Positions 5,932 to 6,837 of a stretch of 6,837 bases of DNA are shown here, piece by piece. Under the pieces are notes generated by a model. The model worked only from the letters and a program-made list of their open reading frames with translations. It did not search any database and was not told the DNA's origin. The first letter of the stretch is position 1. Every line of letters begins with the position of its first letter. The stretch is from Acidimicrobiaceae bacterium (GTDB lineage: Bacteria; Actinomycetota; Acidimicrobiia; Acidimicrobiales; Ilumatobacteraceae). The position numbers and the translations under genes were made by a program. Where the stretch lies: positions 1-6,837 of the forward strand of contig VFMC01000211.1 of assembly GCA_006515795.1 (NCBI GenBank), given 5' to 3'.

Positions 5932-6837
5932 ACGGTCGCACGACGTGTACGAGCGGGCGGTGCCCCACGCGGCATACGACCGCTTTCGCCGTGAGGCACC
6001 GGTGGCGTGGGTGAACGAGGGCGTGCACAACGGGCACGGCGGCGCCGGCTTCTGGTCGCTCACCCGGTGGGCCGACGTGGTGGAGGTGCACAAGGATTGG
6101 CGTACGTTCTCGAGCGAGATCGGCGGCACCGAGATCGAGGAGCTGGCCCCAGACGCGTTGATCGCCCGGCGGACGATGCTCGAGACCGACCCGCCGCGCC
6201 ACACTCGGCTGCGCCAGCTGGTGAACCCTGCGTTCGCCAAGCAGACGATGGAGCGCCATGCCGCCACGGCCGAGCGGGTGGTGCGTTCGCTGCTCGCCGA
6301 CGTCGTGGGCGGCGGTGAGTTCGACGTTGTCGAGCGGGTCGCCAGGGAGCTGCCGATCCGGATGCTGGTCGAGATCCTCGGCGTGCCTGTCGCCGATGCA
6401 CCGCAGGTGTTCCACTGGGCGGACCGGATCGTGTACCACGCCGACCCCGAGTTCTCGGCGGCCGTCGTCGATCGCACCGACACCGATCCGTATCGGCTGC
6501 TGCCCTTCCGCAGTCCCGTCACCCTCGAGGTCTTCACCTACGTCGAGCGTCTGGCCGCGGTGCGACGTCGCGATCCCGCCGCCGATGTGATCACCGTGCT
6601 GGCCGACGCGGCCGTCGATGGCGTGCCGCTCACCGAGCGCGAGCGCGGCACCTTCCTGCTCCTTCTCCTCATCGCCGGCAACGAGACCACCCGGCACGCG
6701 CTCACCCAGGCGGTGGTCGCCTTCGCCCAGCACCCCGACCAGCTCGCTCGGCTGCGGGCAGACCCAGCGCTGATCGACACTGCCGTGGAGGAGGTGCTGC
6801 GGTGGTCGTGCCCGCAGGTGCACTTCCGGCGAACGGC
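5916..6837 (+). CDS. Cytochrome P450, CYP124/125/142-like (frame broken after the start; 3' end outside window)
   Basis: Soluble P450 monooxygenase; about 300 residues are visible and the heme-Cys loop lies beyond the right edge. Features: N-terminal VYERAVPHAAYDRFRREAPV, C-helix DPPRHTRLR (His codon 6200-6202), I-helix AGNETTR with the normal acid-alcohol pair (Glu 6683-6685, Thr 6686-6688), K-helix E-V-L-R (6791-6802) and HFRRT at the right end. AGNETTR plus the xHFRRT ending is typical of the CYP124/125/142 group, whose studied mycobacterial members hydroxylate the ends of cholesterol side chains and methyl-branched lipids; the substrate here may differ. The natural start is probably ATG 5916, but the 8-bp duplication at 5927-5942 puts it out of frame. 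As the sequence stands, the first usable in-frame start is GTG 5945, which would lose only about seven residues and has no Shine-Dalgarno. Probably co-transcribed with the amidotransferase gene. Confidence 0.93.
5927..5942 (+). repeat. Perfect 8-bp tandem duplication causing a frameshift
   Basis: GTCGCACG occurs twice back to back (5927-5934 and 5935-5942). With both copies the ATG at 5916 reads MDIVSHGRTTCTSG and runs to a stop at 6012-6014. With one copy removed it reads MDIVSHDVYERAVPHAAYD and continues in the P450 frame. Eight bases is not a multiple of three, so gain or loss of one unit toggles the frame. Confidence 0.85.

Noticed and set aside
4786..6823. Long minus-strand frames opposite the rightward genes (4786-6537, 5624-6823)
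   Set aside because: The opposite strand encodes proteins with complete catalytic motifs (amidotransferase triad, P450 helices); these frames show none.

Overview
The window reads as chromosomal DNA of a high-GC actinobacterium. By eye it is roughly two-thirds G+C, with G/C-rich third codon positions, actinobacterial-type P450s, and several start codons that have a TANNNT box 6-8 nt upstream instead of a Shine-Dalgarno. An Acidimicrobiia-like relative (Ilumatobacter type) would fit, but that is inference. Coding density is very high: there are seven protein genes, no RNA genes, no mobile elements, no CRISPR and no gene-free stretch over 100 bases.

Layout. Five genes run leftward from a divergent 64-bp gap at 5118-5181. 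In order of transcription they are a cytochrome P450 (5117-4002), a class I amidotransferase-fold hydrolase of the PuuD / peptidase C26 type (3953-3225), a glutamine-synthetase-family ligase of the PuuA / gamma-glutamyl-amine synthetase type (3206-1893), a branched-chain-amino-acid-type ABC transporter lipoprotein (1813-520), and a LivG-type ABC ATPase that leaves the window at base 1 (505-1). Two genes run rightward: a GuaA-like class I glutamine amidotransferase domain protein (5182-5874), and a second cytochrome P450 of the CYP124/125/142 style that leaves the window at its right end (from 5916).

How they may work together. A GS-like ligase next to a PuuD-like hydrolase is the hallmark of gamma-glutamylation pathways: an amine is joined to glutamate, processed as the gamma-glutamyl amide, then released. 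Putting this pair in one block with two P450s, a second amidotransferase-fold enzyme and an amino-acid/amide-type importer suggests uptake and oxidative breakdown (or tailoring) of an unknown amine or amide. No substrate can be named from sequence, and no ferredoxin, reductase or regulator lies in the window.

Most notable sequence-level observations. Two genes have intact bodies but 5' ends in the wrong frame. The binding protein has an excellent lipoprotein signal peptide and Shine-Dalgarno in a frame one base off from the mature protein. The right-hand P450 has a perfect 8-bp tandem duplication (GTCGCACG twice, 5927-5942) just after its ATG; taking out one copy restores a natural N-terminus. 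These may be assembly errors, young mutations or reversible switches. The left-hand P450 also lacks the usual acid-alcohol pair in its I-helix.
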